Shown: positions 12,100 through 23,589 of the stretch, in pieces
How positions within the stretch are numbered: the stretch's first letter is position 1
Layout: each line of letters begins with the position of its first letter
Source: Portulaca oleracea
Taxonomy: Eukaryota; Streptophyta; Magnoliopsida; Caryophyllales; Portulacaceae
Assembly: GCA_029582165.1 (NCBI GenBank)
Contig: CM055868.1
Span: 11,452,001 to 11,516,000 of the forward strand
Direction of reading: 5' to 3'
DNA length: 64,000 nucleotides
Notes under the pieces: model-generated
Databases searched by the model: none
What the model was told of the DNA's origin: nothing
The model's input: the letters and a program-made list of their open reading frames with translations, nothing else
Program-made: the position numbers and the translations under genes

Positions 12100-13136
12100 A
12101 TACAACACAAAGGGATATGGTCTATATGGACTTGGGATAAAGGAGAATCCACCACCCAAGAGTAACAACCCACTAGAATTGATAAAGGAAATTCCACCAC
12201 AATGCTATAGAAGATTTGACTTGTAACACCACCATAACATCTATGGATAAAGTAAAACAAGATTTTGAGAGAGTAAGCTTTCAAGCTTTGAATTCGTCAT
12301 TTTTATTCAAGTCTAAATCTTCTTTGCAGACGAAGCTTTACATGTATCTATAGGGGAATGGGTACATTAGCAGAGGGAGGGCCAAAGGGGGGGGGGGGGG
12401 GGATTAAAAATAAATGGAAAACCTAAAAGAAGGGAGAAATGATGCAAAATGTGCAAAACGAAAACGACAAGATCGTGTCATGCCTCTACACAGGGGACAC
12501 AATCGTGTCATGATACTACACAATCGTGTCATTCATTATTCTTCCAAAGGTTAACTCGTCCGAGAGGGACACGAGCATGTTATCCAGTTACATGGTCGTA
12601 AACCCCTTCCTAGGAGGAAGGTCACGATCGTGTCACAAGACGAGACGATCGTGTTCTCAACCTTTCAAGTGGGCATGCTTTCTCCTTGAGGGACACAAAC
12701 ATGGGTCTGAATGACACGGTCTTGCTCCCTCTTTCGCTTGTAGAATCTTCCAACCCAACCCTTCCATGAAGTGAATGACAGTAATGCCCGGGTTGCCAAA
12801 TGGACCAAAACACCCTCAGGTTGATCCTCCTTTAATGAAAAGACCAAAATACCCTTGGTTGATTCTTCTTTCATTTAGTGCCCAAAATGAGAGTCAAACT
12901 TTATTCTACCTCGTTATTCATGTTATTCATCACGGAGCCCCTTAAAAGGTTGAACAAGGGTCCTGATGAGGACCCAAAGCTCTAACCAATGGTCCGAGAT
13001 CCACCTTAAAGTGAATTACACACCACATAATGACCAAATTGACCCTCCAAGGACCTCGATCCAGCTTGAAGTGGACTTGCATGGTTTATAAACATTGTAG
13101 TATATATTTATGAACATTCATCTAATAGTCTCAACA
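12100..13136 (-). repeat. LTR of the minus-strand copia family (copy 2), probably solo
   Basis: Homologous in blocks to 2161-3149. The minus-strand start is placed at TGTTGAGACTATTAG (about 13136). No gag or pol sequence is attached on either side. A perfect target duplication was not found, so the ends are approximate. It includes a run of 16 or so G near 12388. Confidence 0.5.
12440..12720. repeat. array of GACACGATCGTGTC-type palindromes in the LTR
   Basis: Variants around the core ACGATCGT or ACAATCGT recur at about 12470, 12499, 12522, 12613 and 12646, for example GTCACGATCGTGTCAC near 12611. The arms differ from copy 1 (GACAC instead of GGCAC), but the layout is the same. Confidence 0.7.
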
Positions 13137-13531
13137 AGCCCCCATTATGCTCCATCATCTTGATTACCCATTATCATAAATGGTCTCCATTATGTTTTTT
13201 TTCCACTATTTATCATTGTCCGCTATGTAGATATGTTCTATTATTGTTTTTTAAAAACTGTCCTTAATATACAAAATCTTGGCTCAAATCTTCTCCCAAA
13301 AAGGATTTGACTTTTCACTTCAAAGTGATTTGGTGATTATGTAGGTGCTTCCTCATTTGTTATACCAAATGACCGATTGATCTTGTTGGTCAACGAATTT
13401 AAGAATGAATTAATGTCGAACATTAATGTGCTTAGTGCAACTATGGAATATTGAGTTCTTTTTCAAAGCTATTATCAACATGTAGTAAAAAATATTGTTA
13501 TTTCTTCATTGCCTTGTAGATCAGTGTAATC
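13137..13531. other. no recognisable feature before the copia 5' LTR
   Basis: This is AT-rich sequence with no ORF, TIR or RNA gene that I can support. It forms the left flank of the nested stack. Confidence 0.5.
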
Positions 13532-14003
13532 TGTTGGATCATAATCCAACGATGAGCTTATATGTAAATGAATATACATCACACTAACTTTCATTGGTTA
13601 TACCTCGACTAAAAGTGATCCAATAAGCATATATATTGGGATTTAATGTATCAAGCAAGATGTGGACTCTAATGTATGGATACCAGTGACTTATTATTAT
13701 TCCATGACGGGCAGAGTAATAATGGGTCAAACCCTAAGGGCTTTACTATTATATATATGGTTATGGTCCCCAAGTTACACACACGATTATTTTCTCCTTG
13801 ATATCCCATCGTCAGAGAGAGAGAGTCTTCTCTGCAAGTTCTCTTCTAAGTGGGTGTTGATCTAAAAGACCTTACCACATCGATTGAGGAGGACCAATAA
13901 CTGCAATGAATTCAGGTATTATTATTTGTGTTTGTGTTCTATTTATTCGGCATATTGGATTCTAGGTTTATAGTGATTGTTATATTTATTATTAATCCCA
14001 ACA
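13532..14003 (+). repeat. copia 5' LTR
   Basis: It starts TGTTGGATCATAATCC and ends ...AATCCCAACA, immediately before a primer-binding site. Long blocks match the 3' LTR beginning at 54938, for example 'gatgagcttatatgtaaa' and 'gaggaccaataactgcaat'. Confidence 0.9.
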
Positions 14004-14005
14004 AG

Positions 14006-14017
14006 TGGTATTAGAGC
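14006..14017 (+). other. primer-binding site, initiator-Met tRNA type
   Basis: TGGTATTAGAGC lies two bases after the LTR. It differs by one base from TGGTATCAGAGC, the common plant site complementary to initiator methionine tRNA. Confidence 0.85.
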
Positions 14018-15753
14018 CGTCTCTATGTAGAATCTTTAGAATAATTGAGATTAATTTGGATATAATTATTTTTTCCCAATTTGTTTTTCGTTCTTCCGCT
14101 GCTGTCATAACTGTAGGCTTTAGGTTCAGTTCAATTCGATTTCTTTTGGAAAACTTTCTTTAGGGATTTTGTTCATCGTATCCTAAAGTATCTATTCGCA
14201 AAGTTAATTGAATTTTCATTGCATTTTTTTGGAGAAATTCACTAATTAGGGTTTCAGTTATTGTCGAATTACTTGGGTTCAATTGGCCATGTTTGGTTGT
14301 TTATTCTCCCAAACTGATTGAAGGCTTTTGATAGACTCATGATTTAGTGAATTTACATGATTTTTGCTGATTTTTATAGTGTGAATTCGTGTGACTTTCG
14401 AGCCTATTGGTTTTCAAGCACATAAACCCTAATTTTCGTCTATTGTGGTCAATTTGGGCTGTTTTCAGTCGTTTTGTTCCAAATTGATGTATGGGAGTTG
14501 TAAGAATCATGTTTTAATCATGTTTATATGTAATCAATTTAGCTATTCATTGATTAATTTCGAGATTGTATTATTTGGGCATGAGTCCTAATTTTTTCGG
14601 TTCTAATTATGCGAAATTGGGCTTTTTTCATTGGTTGTATGCTGAAATTAGGTTAGGACTTTTGATTCCCACATGGTTAATTATGTTTATGTGCCTTCAA
14701 TTCAGAGTTTCATGCTTAAATTTTTCTGGCATTCTTGAAGCACAATTTGGCGTTTTTTCGGGTTTAATTTGCTAATTGACAATTAATATGTGTTGATGGG
14801 GTTTTGGTGGTGCTGGGTTGAAACATCCGTGCCCTTTTGTATTTGGCCTATGTGTTCTGGGCCGTGAGGCTCCTTGATGTGAATAAATGGGCTGCTGCCC
14901 GTTAACTTTTCAAAAAAAAAAATGTGTTGATTATGCTAAATTGGTTTAGGGCTTTTGCTGTGTATATGTTGAATTATGTTTGTGCATAATTAATTGGAAT
15001 TTTTATGAACTTTTTCTACTTAGCAAAATTCAGGTTGAATTTTGTCATTCAGGCAGTTTAATTTTCAGCCTTAGACTCTTTAAGAAGAGATTTATGGTTG
15101 TTCATGAATATAAGGTTGCTTGATAAATTTTTCTTCATTTTTATGAAATTTATTTATCATAGTTGATTTTTTTTTAAATTTATCGTCCATGCTAATTGCT
15201 ATGTAATTTCGGTGGTTTTCACATTAAAGGTTGTGATACTAGGATACATAGCAACGTGACGATAATGCATGCGTTGTATGTTGTCAAATGCATAGTTTTT
15301 TTTGAATAATTTTAAGTTTGAATATTTACGAGGAATTAATTAAAACTACATATCACCTAAGTGACCTCTCTTATCAAAATTAATTTACTTTGAATATGAA
15401 AGGAGTGTTCATGCAAGACTATTAACGTTGTTTCGGCCCAAAAGAAGATCAATGTTGATATATTGGATGAATAATTATGGTTATAAACATGTGATAATTT
15501 TTGGTTTACGTGTGATTATTGAATCAACCCAAAGGAGGATTCATTATTCAACATGTTTTTTTAATAATCAGTGTTTGATGGCTACATCAAGATATCAATA
15601 AGAAGTTAATATTGTCATCCAAAGATGAAATATTAATGGAAACCTGATATTTTGGGATGGGATGCGACCCTATTTGAACTTACTGTTATTATCAAAATTA
15701 TGGTTTTGGGTAAGCATGTACTGAACTGTTTACTTGTTCTCTGATTCAGCTAC
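14018..15753 (+). other. copia leader region, non-coding
   Basis: This is T-rich sequence between the primer-binding site and the first gag codons, interrupted by the LINE copy at 14798-14921. No open reading frame of note. The 69-codon ORF at 14566-14775 has no recognisable content. Confidence 0.55.
14798..14921 (+). mobile_element. short LINE 3'-end insertion
   Basis: It ends in an A run, contains AATAAA at about 14883, and is flanked by the 10-bp duplication ATGTGTTGAT (14788-14797 and 14922-14931). It lies in the copia leader. Confidence 0.8.
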
Positions 15754-16725
15754 CTCTAATCTTGCGAACATCACCACCAACATTAACTCTATTCCTACGC
15801 TGAATGGTTCAAACTTCAAGTCATGGAAAGAAAATCTCTTGATTGTTCTCAGCGTCATGGATCTTGAGAACTGCAATACTTTATAACGTTCATTAAAGAC
15901 TGTAGTTTATATCCTTAAGAGAATCTTATTCATGAAAAATAATGATTAAAAGTGTTCAAGTCATTAAAGACTGCAGTTTATATCCAACAATACTTTATAA
16001 CGTTCATCGATGATTACTCTAGATATGGCTACATATATCTCATTCATGAAAAATCACAGTCTCAGGACGTGTTCAAAAACTGCAAGTTTGAAGTTGAAAA
16101 CCAACTTGCCAAAATGATTAAAAGTGTCAGATCTGACCGCGGAGGTGAATACTATGGTAGATATGACGGTTCAGGTGAACAATGTCCAGGACCTTTTGCA
16201 AAATTCCTAGAGTAGTGTGGTATCATCCCACAATACACCATGCCGGGTTCACCCACTATAAATGGTGTTGCTGAAAGGAAAAACATGACTCTTAAGGACA
16301 TGGGGAAGAGTATAATTAATCATTCTACCTTACCAGAGTCACTCTGGGGAGATGCACTAAAGACTGCAGTTTATATCCTTAAGAGAGTTCTAATAAAGGC
16401 AATTACTAAAACCCCTTATGAACTTTGGACTGGAAAGAAGCCAAGCCTTAACCATTTTCATGTTTGGGGTAGTCTAGCTGAGGCACGGCCTTATAGGCCA
16501 AATAAAAGGAAACTGGACTCAAGGACAGTTAGTTGTTATTTTGTTGACTATGTTGAAAGGTCTAGGGGGTTTAAGTTTTATGATCCAAAGGCTAAGTCCA
16601 TTTTTGAGACGATTAATGCTCAGTTCTTTGAGGATGTTGAGCTTGTGGGGGGAGATTCAATTAGGAATATTGTCTTTGAAGCAGAATGTGTTCATGTTCC
16701 TACAGGTGCCATTAGCATTTATTAG
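15754..16725 (+). pseudogene. copia gag start joined to integrase
   Basis: Gag N-terminal text (LNGSNFKSWKENLLIVLSVM at about 15806-15865) is followed by a patchwork junction (15874-16007) and then integrase. Integrase landmarks are TFIDDYSRYGYIYL, RSDRGGEY (catalytic D), [14 protein letters not shown] (catalytic E region) and the C-terminal [12 protein letters not shown] block. A TAG at about 16213 splits integrase, which resumes in frame. The rest of gag, protease and the integrase zinc region have been deleted. Confidence 0.85.
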
Positions 16726-16764
16726 AGTTTTATACCTGATCGATCTTCTAACACACCTCAAGAC

Positions 16765-16929
16765 CAAGGTTGTCAGAATCGGGATCCTAATTCGGATCCA
16801 TAAGGTAGTTAGTATTGAGATTAACCCACGTAGGATCGTGGATCGCAATGTGGATAGTAGAATCGCATCGACGATTTGGATCATAAAATCGTAGGATCAA
16901 AGATCATGATCGAAATTTTAATAACTATG
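16765..16929. mobile_element. 165-bp hAT-type MITE in copia pol
   Basis: A perfect 8-bp duplication CTCAAGAC flanks it (16757-16764 and 16930-16937). The ends are CAAGGTTGTCAGAATC and, inverted, CATAGTTATTAAAATT. Internal 'ggatc' motifs resemble those at the termini of 60635-61660, which appears to be a longer relative. Confidence 0.8.
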
Positions 16930-16937
16930 CTCAAGAC

Positions 16938-17162
16938 AATACTGAAGAGCCTCCTGCCCTTGAGGTTGTTCCCGAAGAACAAACTCTTACTCCTCAAGAA
17001 CCTATGCCATTAAGAAGATCCACTAGAGTGAGGAGAAGTGCATTGTCTGATGACTACATTGTATTTCTCCATAAACAGGAGGTGAACATTAGTTCAATGG
17101 AAATTCGAACCAATGAAAGTTCTTCTCAAAAGTGGATAGATTTCATGGACGACGAGATTAAG
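16938..17162 (+). pseudogene. copia pol fragment before the RT domain
   Basis: It reads PLRRSTRVRR and SSQKWIDFMDDEIK, the usual linker just upstream of copia RT. It is interrupted at 17162 by a solo LTR. The frame resumes at 18574 (TLMEEDDPANF...EEMRSIKD) and is interrupted again at 18680. Confidence 0.8.
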
Positions 17163-18568
17163 TGTTCGGTTGTAATTTTTGTGGTTTTATAAGTTTAGGT
17201 TGTCGGTCCACAGGGATGGGTGTGAGGCTTGATTAAGGATAATCGGTTTGTGTAAAGGGGTTTTTCTCAATGCGGAAAGCAATAAATTACGTAAATGAAG
17301 CAATAAACTAATCTAGACAAGATAATAAATAAGAAAGCAATTAAAAGCATGAAATCAAATAAAGCAATTAAAGCAAGGAATGGAAATCTATAATGAACAA
17401 TGAAATTAGAGACAAGAAATTATACCTTTGATGACTAATCTTCAATAAACCTTCAATCTACACTTGAATTTCCCCCGAACAAACAAGAAATTGTGGTTTG
17501 GATTACCAAGAATCCCCCAAATTCTCACTAGTAAGTAGAATTGGAGTTCCTTGACCCTCCTCCCCACTAAAAATGGAGTTGATTGTGGCTAACACTATAA
17601 AGCTTGGAAAACAAGTCAACAATGGAGATGAGAGAGAGAGAGAGAGGAAGAGAGAGAGAGAAAGCTTGTAAAACTTCAATGAGAATGCTTGAAAGAAGAG
17701 TTTAGTAACAATTGCAAGAAAACTTGAAGAAAGCTTGAAGAACAATGGAGAAAACTTGAAGAACAATTAAAGAAAGCAATTAAAGAAAGCAATTAAATCT
17801 AATCTACTCCTAAAACTACCTAGGCTAATTGATAATTTTAGATTAATACAAGTGGGTATTTATAGAAGAAGGAAAAATACAACCCAAAACCCTAAAGATA
17901 ATTCTCAGCACGCGCAGCAATTTCTCCGCAGACAGTGTGGCTCGGGCGAGCCACCCTTTGGCTCGGGCGAGCAAGCATTCTGGCTGGTGTTTTTGTTGCC
18001 CCAGAAGCCTTGCTCGGACGAGCAAGCAGATGGCTCGGGCGAGCAAGCGTTCTGGGCAGTTTTCCCTGCCGACTTCAAACGCGCATAACTTCTTCATCCG
18101 AACTCCGTTTTAGGCCCGTAAGATATCGATGGAAAGCTCTCGGTGTGTACTTTAAGCTCCCAAAATTTCAGAGCTATCGGAGTTGTAACAAAGGAGTTAT
18201 GACCCAAAGGGTGAAGGCACACGTATTTCAAACCTTTAAGTTTGTACCGTTCCCCTGTTTGCGCCAATCTTGATATGGAATTTCCGACTTCGGTTTCGCC
18301 TCGGCTCTCGGCTCGGGTTGACTTGGTTTGACTCAGATCTCGGCTCGGGTTGACTTGGTTTGACTCGAGTCTCGGCTCGGGTTGACTTGGTTTGACTCGG
18401 GAAATAGCTCGGGATTCCCTAAAAACCTTCAATTAAGCCCAAACTTCTTCTAACTCCTTATTTTCCTACAAAACACCAAATCATTATATCTAATATATAA
18501 ATAGGGGTTAAAACAAGCAAATATACCCTATAAAAGAGAAGAAATTCGGCTCGAAACGAGGCCGAACA
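17163..18568 (-). repeat. Athila-type solo LTR (minus), perfect TSD
   Basis: TGTTCGG...CCGAACA is flanked on both sides by TTAAG (17158-17162 and 18569-18573). The minus strand shares with the other Athila-type LTRs here a start of the type TGTTCGGyCTC...CGAGCCGAATT and an end ...CCGAACA. It holds four palindromes of the form GCTCG-GG/GA-CGAGC (17937-17954, 17961-17972, 18009-18026, 18033-18044). Two of them have 8-bp perfect arms. Confidence 0.9.
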
Positions 18569-19042
18569 TTAAGACATTGATGGAGGAAGATGACCCAGCC
18601 AACTTCCATCAGGGGTGGAAAGTGCAAATTCTCATAAATGATTGGAAGCCGTGAAAGAGGAAATGCGATCCATAAAGGATAGGGATGACAATGGGTAATA
18701 TCTGGACAGGGTCCACCTGGATCCATATCCTTACCCATATTTTGAACTAGACCCATATCCTTACCCATATCCTTTGGGTATTTTCTTGAAGGACCCATAT
18801 CTTTACCCATAATTTTGACTGGACCTATATCCTTTGTTATCGGTATTTAAATTAAACTTTTACCGCGTATTAATTAGCAAACCCGCAAATTTTTTGTTGA
18901 AAATCTACAAATGTCAACCTTACAATCTCAAAAATAATCCAAAGTAGCCATACAATCCCATTACAACAAAAGAAATACAAATTTATCGTACAAAAACAAA
19001 TAATAACTTAAGTGTTAACAAAAAGGGAATGTCTTTTTACTC

Positions 19043-19044
<2 letters not shown>

Positions 19045-19103
<59 letters not shown>
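19045..19103. repeat. (AT)n microsatellite
   Basis: An uninterrupted AT/TA run inside the DNA transposon body. Confidence 0.95.
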
Positions 19104-19105
<2 letters not shown>

Positions 19106-19142
19106 AACATAGCGGATCTGGGTCCTGTCCTTGGACCCACAT

Positions 19143-21928
19143 TGCTCGGTCTCAATTCGAGCCGAATTGATACCTTTAATAAAGAGCTTTTGCTTGTTTT
19201 AAGCCCCTATTATGAGTTAGTTATGATGATTTTGTTTTTTTGTAGGTTAATCACAGAATAGCGGAAAAAGGGAGCCAAAAAGCCCAAAAACTCAAGACCT
19301 AGAAGGTCACGAGCGCTACCATGGAGGGTAACATCCGTGACGAGGAAAACACCCCGGAAAAACAATTTTGGCCAAAAGGGGTCACAGGCATTACCTTTGA
19401 TGGTAGGACCCGTGACCAAAACCGAAGAATCCACAATTTTGTTCCGTCAAGGAGGTAGCACCCGCGACGCCGGGGGCGGGGGGGGGGGGGGGGGCGGTAA
19501 TGCCCGCTGCAAAATTGGAATGTGTGAATAATGAAGCGGCGACAAGACTTTAGGGTTTTAAGAATAAATTATTTTCTTTTCCTACTTTTTTCTTTACAAA
19601 TACCAATATACATTATACCTAGAGACAACACTTAGTTTTAGAGAATTAGTTTGGACTTAGTTTTTAGTTCTTTAGTTTTTTTCAATTCATCGATTTGTAA
19701 GTTACTCTTTTGAATTTTAATTCAAGTCAATCCAAGTTCATGTTCTTTCTCGCTTTTACTTTATGTCTCGCTACTTTCGATTTCCTTAGTGTTAGTTCCC
19801 ACAAATTCCACCTTTTTAGTGAAGAGGAGGATTAAGGTTCCTCGAATTCTCCCTTAAGGTGAGGATTTGAGCAGTCTTAGTAATCTAAATCACGTTTTCT
19901 TGTTTGTTCGGGAGAAGATTCATGGTTTAAGGGTCAAGAGTGAGAGTTGACACAAAATAAGCATCTTCCAGGTTAATGTTTTCATGCTAATTTCAGTAAT
20001 CGATTATGTTTTTCTCTTCATTGATATTACTTGCGTTCTTGATCATGAATTCCCTTTTCGTTCTAATTTCCAGTTTTTATTCAACTATGTTAAGTTTTAA
20101 TTCTCAATGTATGTTTTCTTTAGTAATTAGTGTTTTCAATTTATGCTTAGTTTAGATTTAACTATTTCAGTTATTTACTATTTTTTGTTATTGAAACCCT
20201 AACAAACCAATTTCCGTAACCTGACACAGTGTTTAGGCCCATTTTTAGGCCTAAATAACGCGTTTCGACTTGCTATTTTGGCTCAATTCTGAGTCTTTTC
20301 TATTGTTTTTACCCTCTTTTTAGTTCTTTTGTAAGTTTTTCGCATTTAAGGAGCAAAACAAGGCAAAGGAGCTATTTCGAGGCTTTTTAGGGGCATTTTG
20401 GTGAATTTCGAGTGATTCCCCGAACCTAGCCGAGCCGAGAACCGAAACTGAATCAACCCTGGAAGCTTTCCTCAAGTTTGAAGCAGGGTTGTAGCACCCG
20501 CTACAGCTTTTGTAGTGGGCGCCACAACCTGGAAGGAAAGGGAGGAAGGTCCGGCAGAAGGTTGTCGCACCTGCTACCATGGTGGTGACGACCGCGACAA
20601 CAACCAAGAGTTAGTCGCGCGCGCTAAATAGTTGGTTGCACCCGCGACGAATACCACGGAAGCTCCGGCAGCACAGCTTTGCGTCCGTGACAGGGGAGTT
20701 CGCACCCGCGACCTAGCGCACAAACAAAATCCCGTGGCTTGCTTCGCTGTCGCGGGCTCGCTACCAGGTCCGTCACGCCCGCGACGGTGCTTATCTGCGG
20801 AATATTATGGGACTTGAACGACAGTGTTTTAAGCAACTCCCTTGCTTTGTATGTATACCTTGGATGTCGATTTCATTTGAGGAGTTTTAGGCATGAGGAT
20901 CTAGCTCTAAGCTAGGTTTTACCTAGCTCTTAGGTTGTAATTAGGGGATAATAGTGAGTGATTGGTGAGATTTCCACTTAGATGGTTACTTTGATTTGGG
21001 TTTTGTATTGAAGATTGAAGTATTGTTGATTGAAGCTTCTCTTTTCTTGTTCATCCTTGTTCATTACTCCTTTGATAGGTGAATTCCTTCCTTAATCTCT
21101 TTTGTTATTACTTGCTACTTTAATTGCTTTCCTTTAATTGCTTCTTTGTTGCTTGGTTGTTCACTGTTGCCATTTCAATTGCTTTGATTAAGTTTTTGCT
21201 TACTTTATGCTAGAATCCATGTTTAGGGTTGGTTTTTTTGATGCTAGTTTAGTTGTTGTGATGAGTAGTGGTTAGAACCCTAATGGGTTAGGGGGTAATT
21301 AGAGGTGTGGATAGGAGATTAGGAATGGGTTAGCACTTTAGTGAGTAATTATGTGGGAGATCACTTTCCCACTCCAATCTTTCCTCCAAGTAGGATGTAT
21401 TCGGGTCTGAAAGATCTCGAATACATCCAACCTTGTCATGGAAGGTTGGAGTTGGGATGGTTAATGCTCGCCCATGACACTGGGAATGAGGTTAGCTAGG
21501 GAATTCTGTTTCACTAACCCTCCGGGTCCGTGGTGGACTTTGAGGTAGTGAATCCGGACTATCCTCGAAAGAGGAAGGTCGGTTGGTATTTTCTAACGAA
21601 ATTGCCACTTGATTTCCTCTCTTGTTGCTCTCTTATTGCAAAACCCATTTCCTTAATCTTGTTTGCATCCCGAAAAGCCTCCGAAGCCCATTTTCTCCCT
21701 TTGACCAAACCTTAGATTTTTTTTTTATATCTTCATGCTTGCTTAGATTAGATACCTCACCTCACCTTTTGTGACCTTAGCGATCTCGACCCGTTCTTGA
21801 CCAATACCTTTAGCCAAGGCCCCTTGCTCCTCGAGGAAGAACGACAAATCAATCGGGTCTAATGAACCACGTTACACACTCTATCCCTGAGAATATCCAA
21901 CTTAAAACCCAATTTCTGCCACCGAACA
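19143..21928 (+). repeat. 5' LTR of the Athila-like element (~2.8 kb)
   Basis: It runs from TGCTCGGTCTCAATTCGAG to ...CCACCGAACA directly before the PBS. The first ~1.1 kb matches 25316-26419 and 52086-53220. It contains inverted motifs such as GTAGCACCCGCTAC (20491-20504) and several GTCGC/GCGAC pairs to about 20790, plus a 16-18-base G run near 19480. A second G run lies just beyond the LTR, near 22065. Confidence 0.8.
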
Positions 21929-21929
21929 A

Positions 21930-21947
21930 TGGCGCCGTTGCCGGGGA
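21930..21947 (+). other. primer-binding site, Athila type (Asp tRNA)
   Basis: TGGCGCCGTTGCCGGGGA starts one base after the LTR end. It is the sequence typical of Athila-clade elements, complementary to aspartate tRNA. Confidence 0.9.
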
Positions 21948-22485
21948 TGGCGTTATTTGGTAGATTAGGTTATTAGTTTTGTAAATAGTTTATTGCTTTC
22001 GTAGTTGTAATTTAATTCCAAAAAAAAAACGTGAATGTAAAAATTTAAAAACAAAAAAAATGGTGGGGGGGGGGGGGGGGGTTTTATGGCTAGTTTCTTG
22101 TTTCCCCAATTTGAGCATGAAATCTTTTGAAGATATGGTATTTTATATTATAATCTGGATATTTTGGGTATTGTGAATGAGGGTGTAAACTATGAAACAC
22201 ATGATGTCTTAGAATATTATGGGTTTTCTAATTTAGGAGAGGATGATGCATGAGAATTTTTGAATGGTTATCTAAGGATACTTATGAATTTGAGCAACAA
22301 AATGCTCCCTTTGACCCGCATATTTCCAATTTTGCACTACCCTCCGAGACTTTAACTGAACAGTTATGTCAATATTTCCCGTATTTTAATGATCAATCTT
22401 GTGGTAGGGAATAATGGAAAACTCTTGTGATCCACCCCAATGTGATGTTGTTGAGTCTCGTCCTTTGTGCTAGCATTGTCAATCT

Positions 22486-23589
22486 ATGTGCCATGATTCT
22501 AACTCTTGTATTTGGGTTCCCATAAAAGCTAAAGTGGATGAAATGTGTGCGACAATGAATGAGTATGTGCATGAGTTTTTACATGAGTCTAACCCTAGGG
22601 TAGAAACTTCTTCTTCACAAGTGGTTGGTTCAATAGTTGAAGTAGAATATTCATCATCTTTGAGTCATGAAATGCATGATAATTCTCCTTTCTATGATTC
22701 TGATGAGGATGATGCCTACTATAATGGACCTCATTCTGCATGCATCGAACTTAGGAGACCCTTAGCTCTAGCTACTTCTAGAGAGTATGAGAAAAGTTAT
22801 GATGAGCAAAGTAATGATCTGACTGATTATGTTGTGCGTCGTGAATATATTGATTTATGTGAAGAGGAGGTTGAGTCCAATGAATGTCATGGTGCTTGTG
22901 GTACAACTAAACATGAACTTATTGAGAGTGAAATTGAATCCATTCTGATTGAATGTGCGCTTGATACTGAACTATTCACTTTCATTAAGGATCAATGTAT
23001 TCATGAGGCATTGGCTACCCCTTCCTACGAGTCCATTAAAAATAATATAAAATCTTATGATGATGAACTTGAGACTATGGGGCTTGATCCTAAGTGTCTG
23101 AAATTGGTTTGTGACAATGATATTTTTGATTGTGATATGCTTTATGAGTCGTTGTTTGCATCCAAGTCTTTGCATGAGAAGGTTAAGGAGTGTATTGTAT
23201 CGCCCCCTCCCGTTGATTTGCATACTCAATCTCCATTTACAAGTCAATTGGAGGGTACATTTGTCATGTCTCCTTCCCTTTTATTTCCTTCACATAAGCA
23301 TAAGACCATAGAGTCCCTAGGTGACCTAAGAGGGTATAATCCCCTCATTGACCCATATTGCATACACCTAGAGGACACGATGCCTAGGAAAGTTGTGTAC
23401 ATTCTTGCAATCCATTATTTCATTGAATTTTCTAAGGCTTTTGATAAACTGTTGAGAGCACTAACGTTTGCTGATGGAATTTTGAGATTGTGCTCTTACG
23501 TTCACCATTCTGAGATGCATTCGGGAGGGCTTGACTTTCTACTACGGGCGTTGAATGGTTCTGAGATGGTACCGAACATCTTGAGGTGA
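22486..23589 (+). CDS. unrecognised 367-codon ORF of the Athila-like element
   Basis: I do not recognise this protein. It is acidic, rich in Ser, Glu, Asp, Cys and His, with 'YDSDEDDAYYNG' near residue 70. It has an alternating acidic middle region and an ISLGDLRGYNPLIDPY-like stretch followed by a hydrophobic LAIHYFIEFSKAF segment near the C-terminus. There is no zinc knuckle, protease, RT or integrase motif. The same frame is open upstream from an ATG at 22414 but is cut by a TAG at 22471-22473, so the true start may be 22414 with a later nonsense change. Its position, after the PBS and leader, is that of gag. It could be a highly diverged gag or a captured sequence. Functionality is not established. 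Confidence 0.55.
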   Translation: MCHDSNSCIWVPIKAKVDEMCATMNEYVHEFLHESNPRVETSSSQVVGSIVEVEYSSSLSHEMHDNSPFYDSDEDDAYYNGPHSACIELRRPLALATSREYEKSYDEQSNDLTDYVVRREYIDLCEEEVESNECHGACGTTKHELIESEIESILIECALDTELFTFIKDQCIHEALATPSYESIKNNIKSYDDELETMGLDPKCLKLVCDNDIFDCDMLYESLFASKSLHEKVKECIVSPPPVDLHTQSPFTSQLEGTFVMSPSLLFPSHKHKTIESLGDLRGYNPLIDPYCIHLEDTMPRKVVYILAIHYFIEFSKAFDKLLRALTFADGILRLCSYVHHSEMHSGGLDFLLRALNGSEMVPNILR

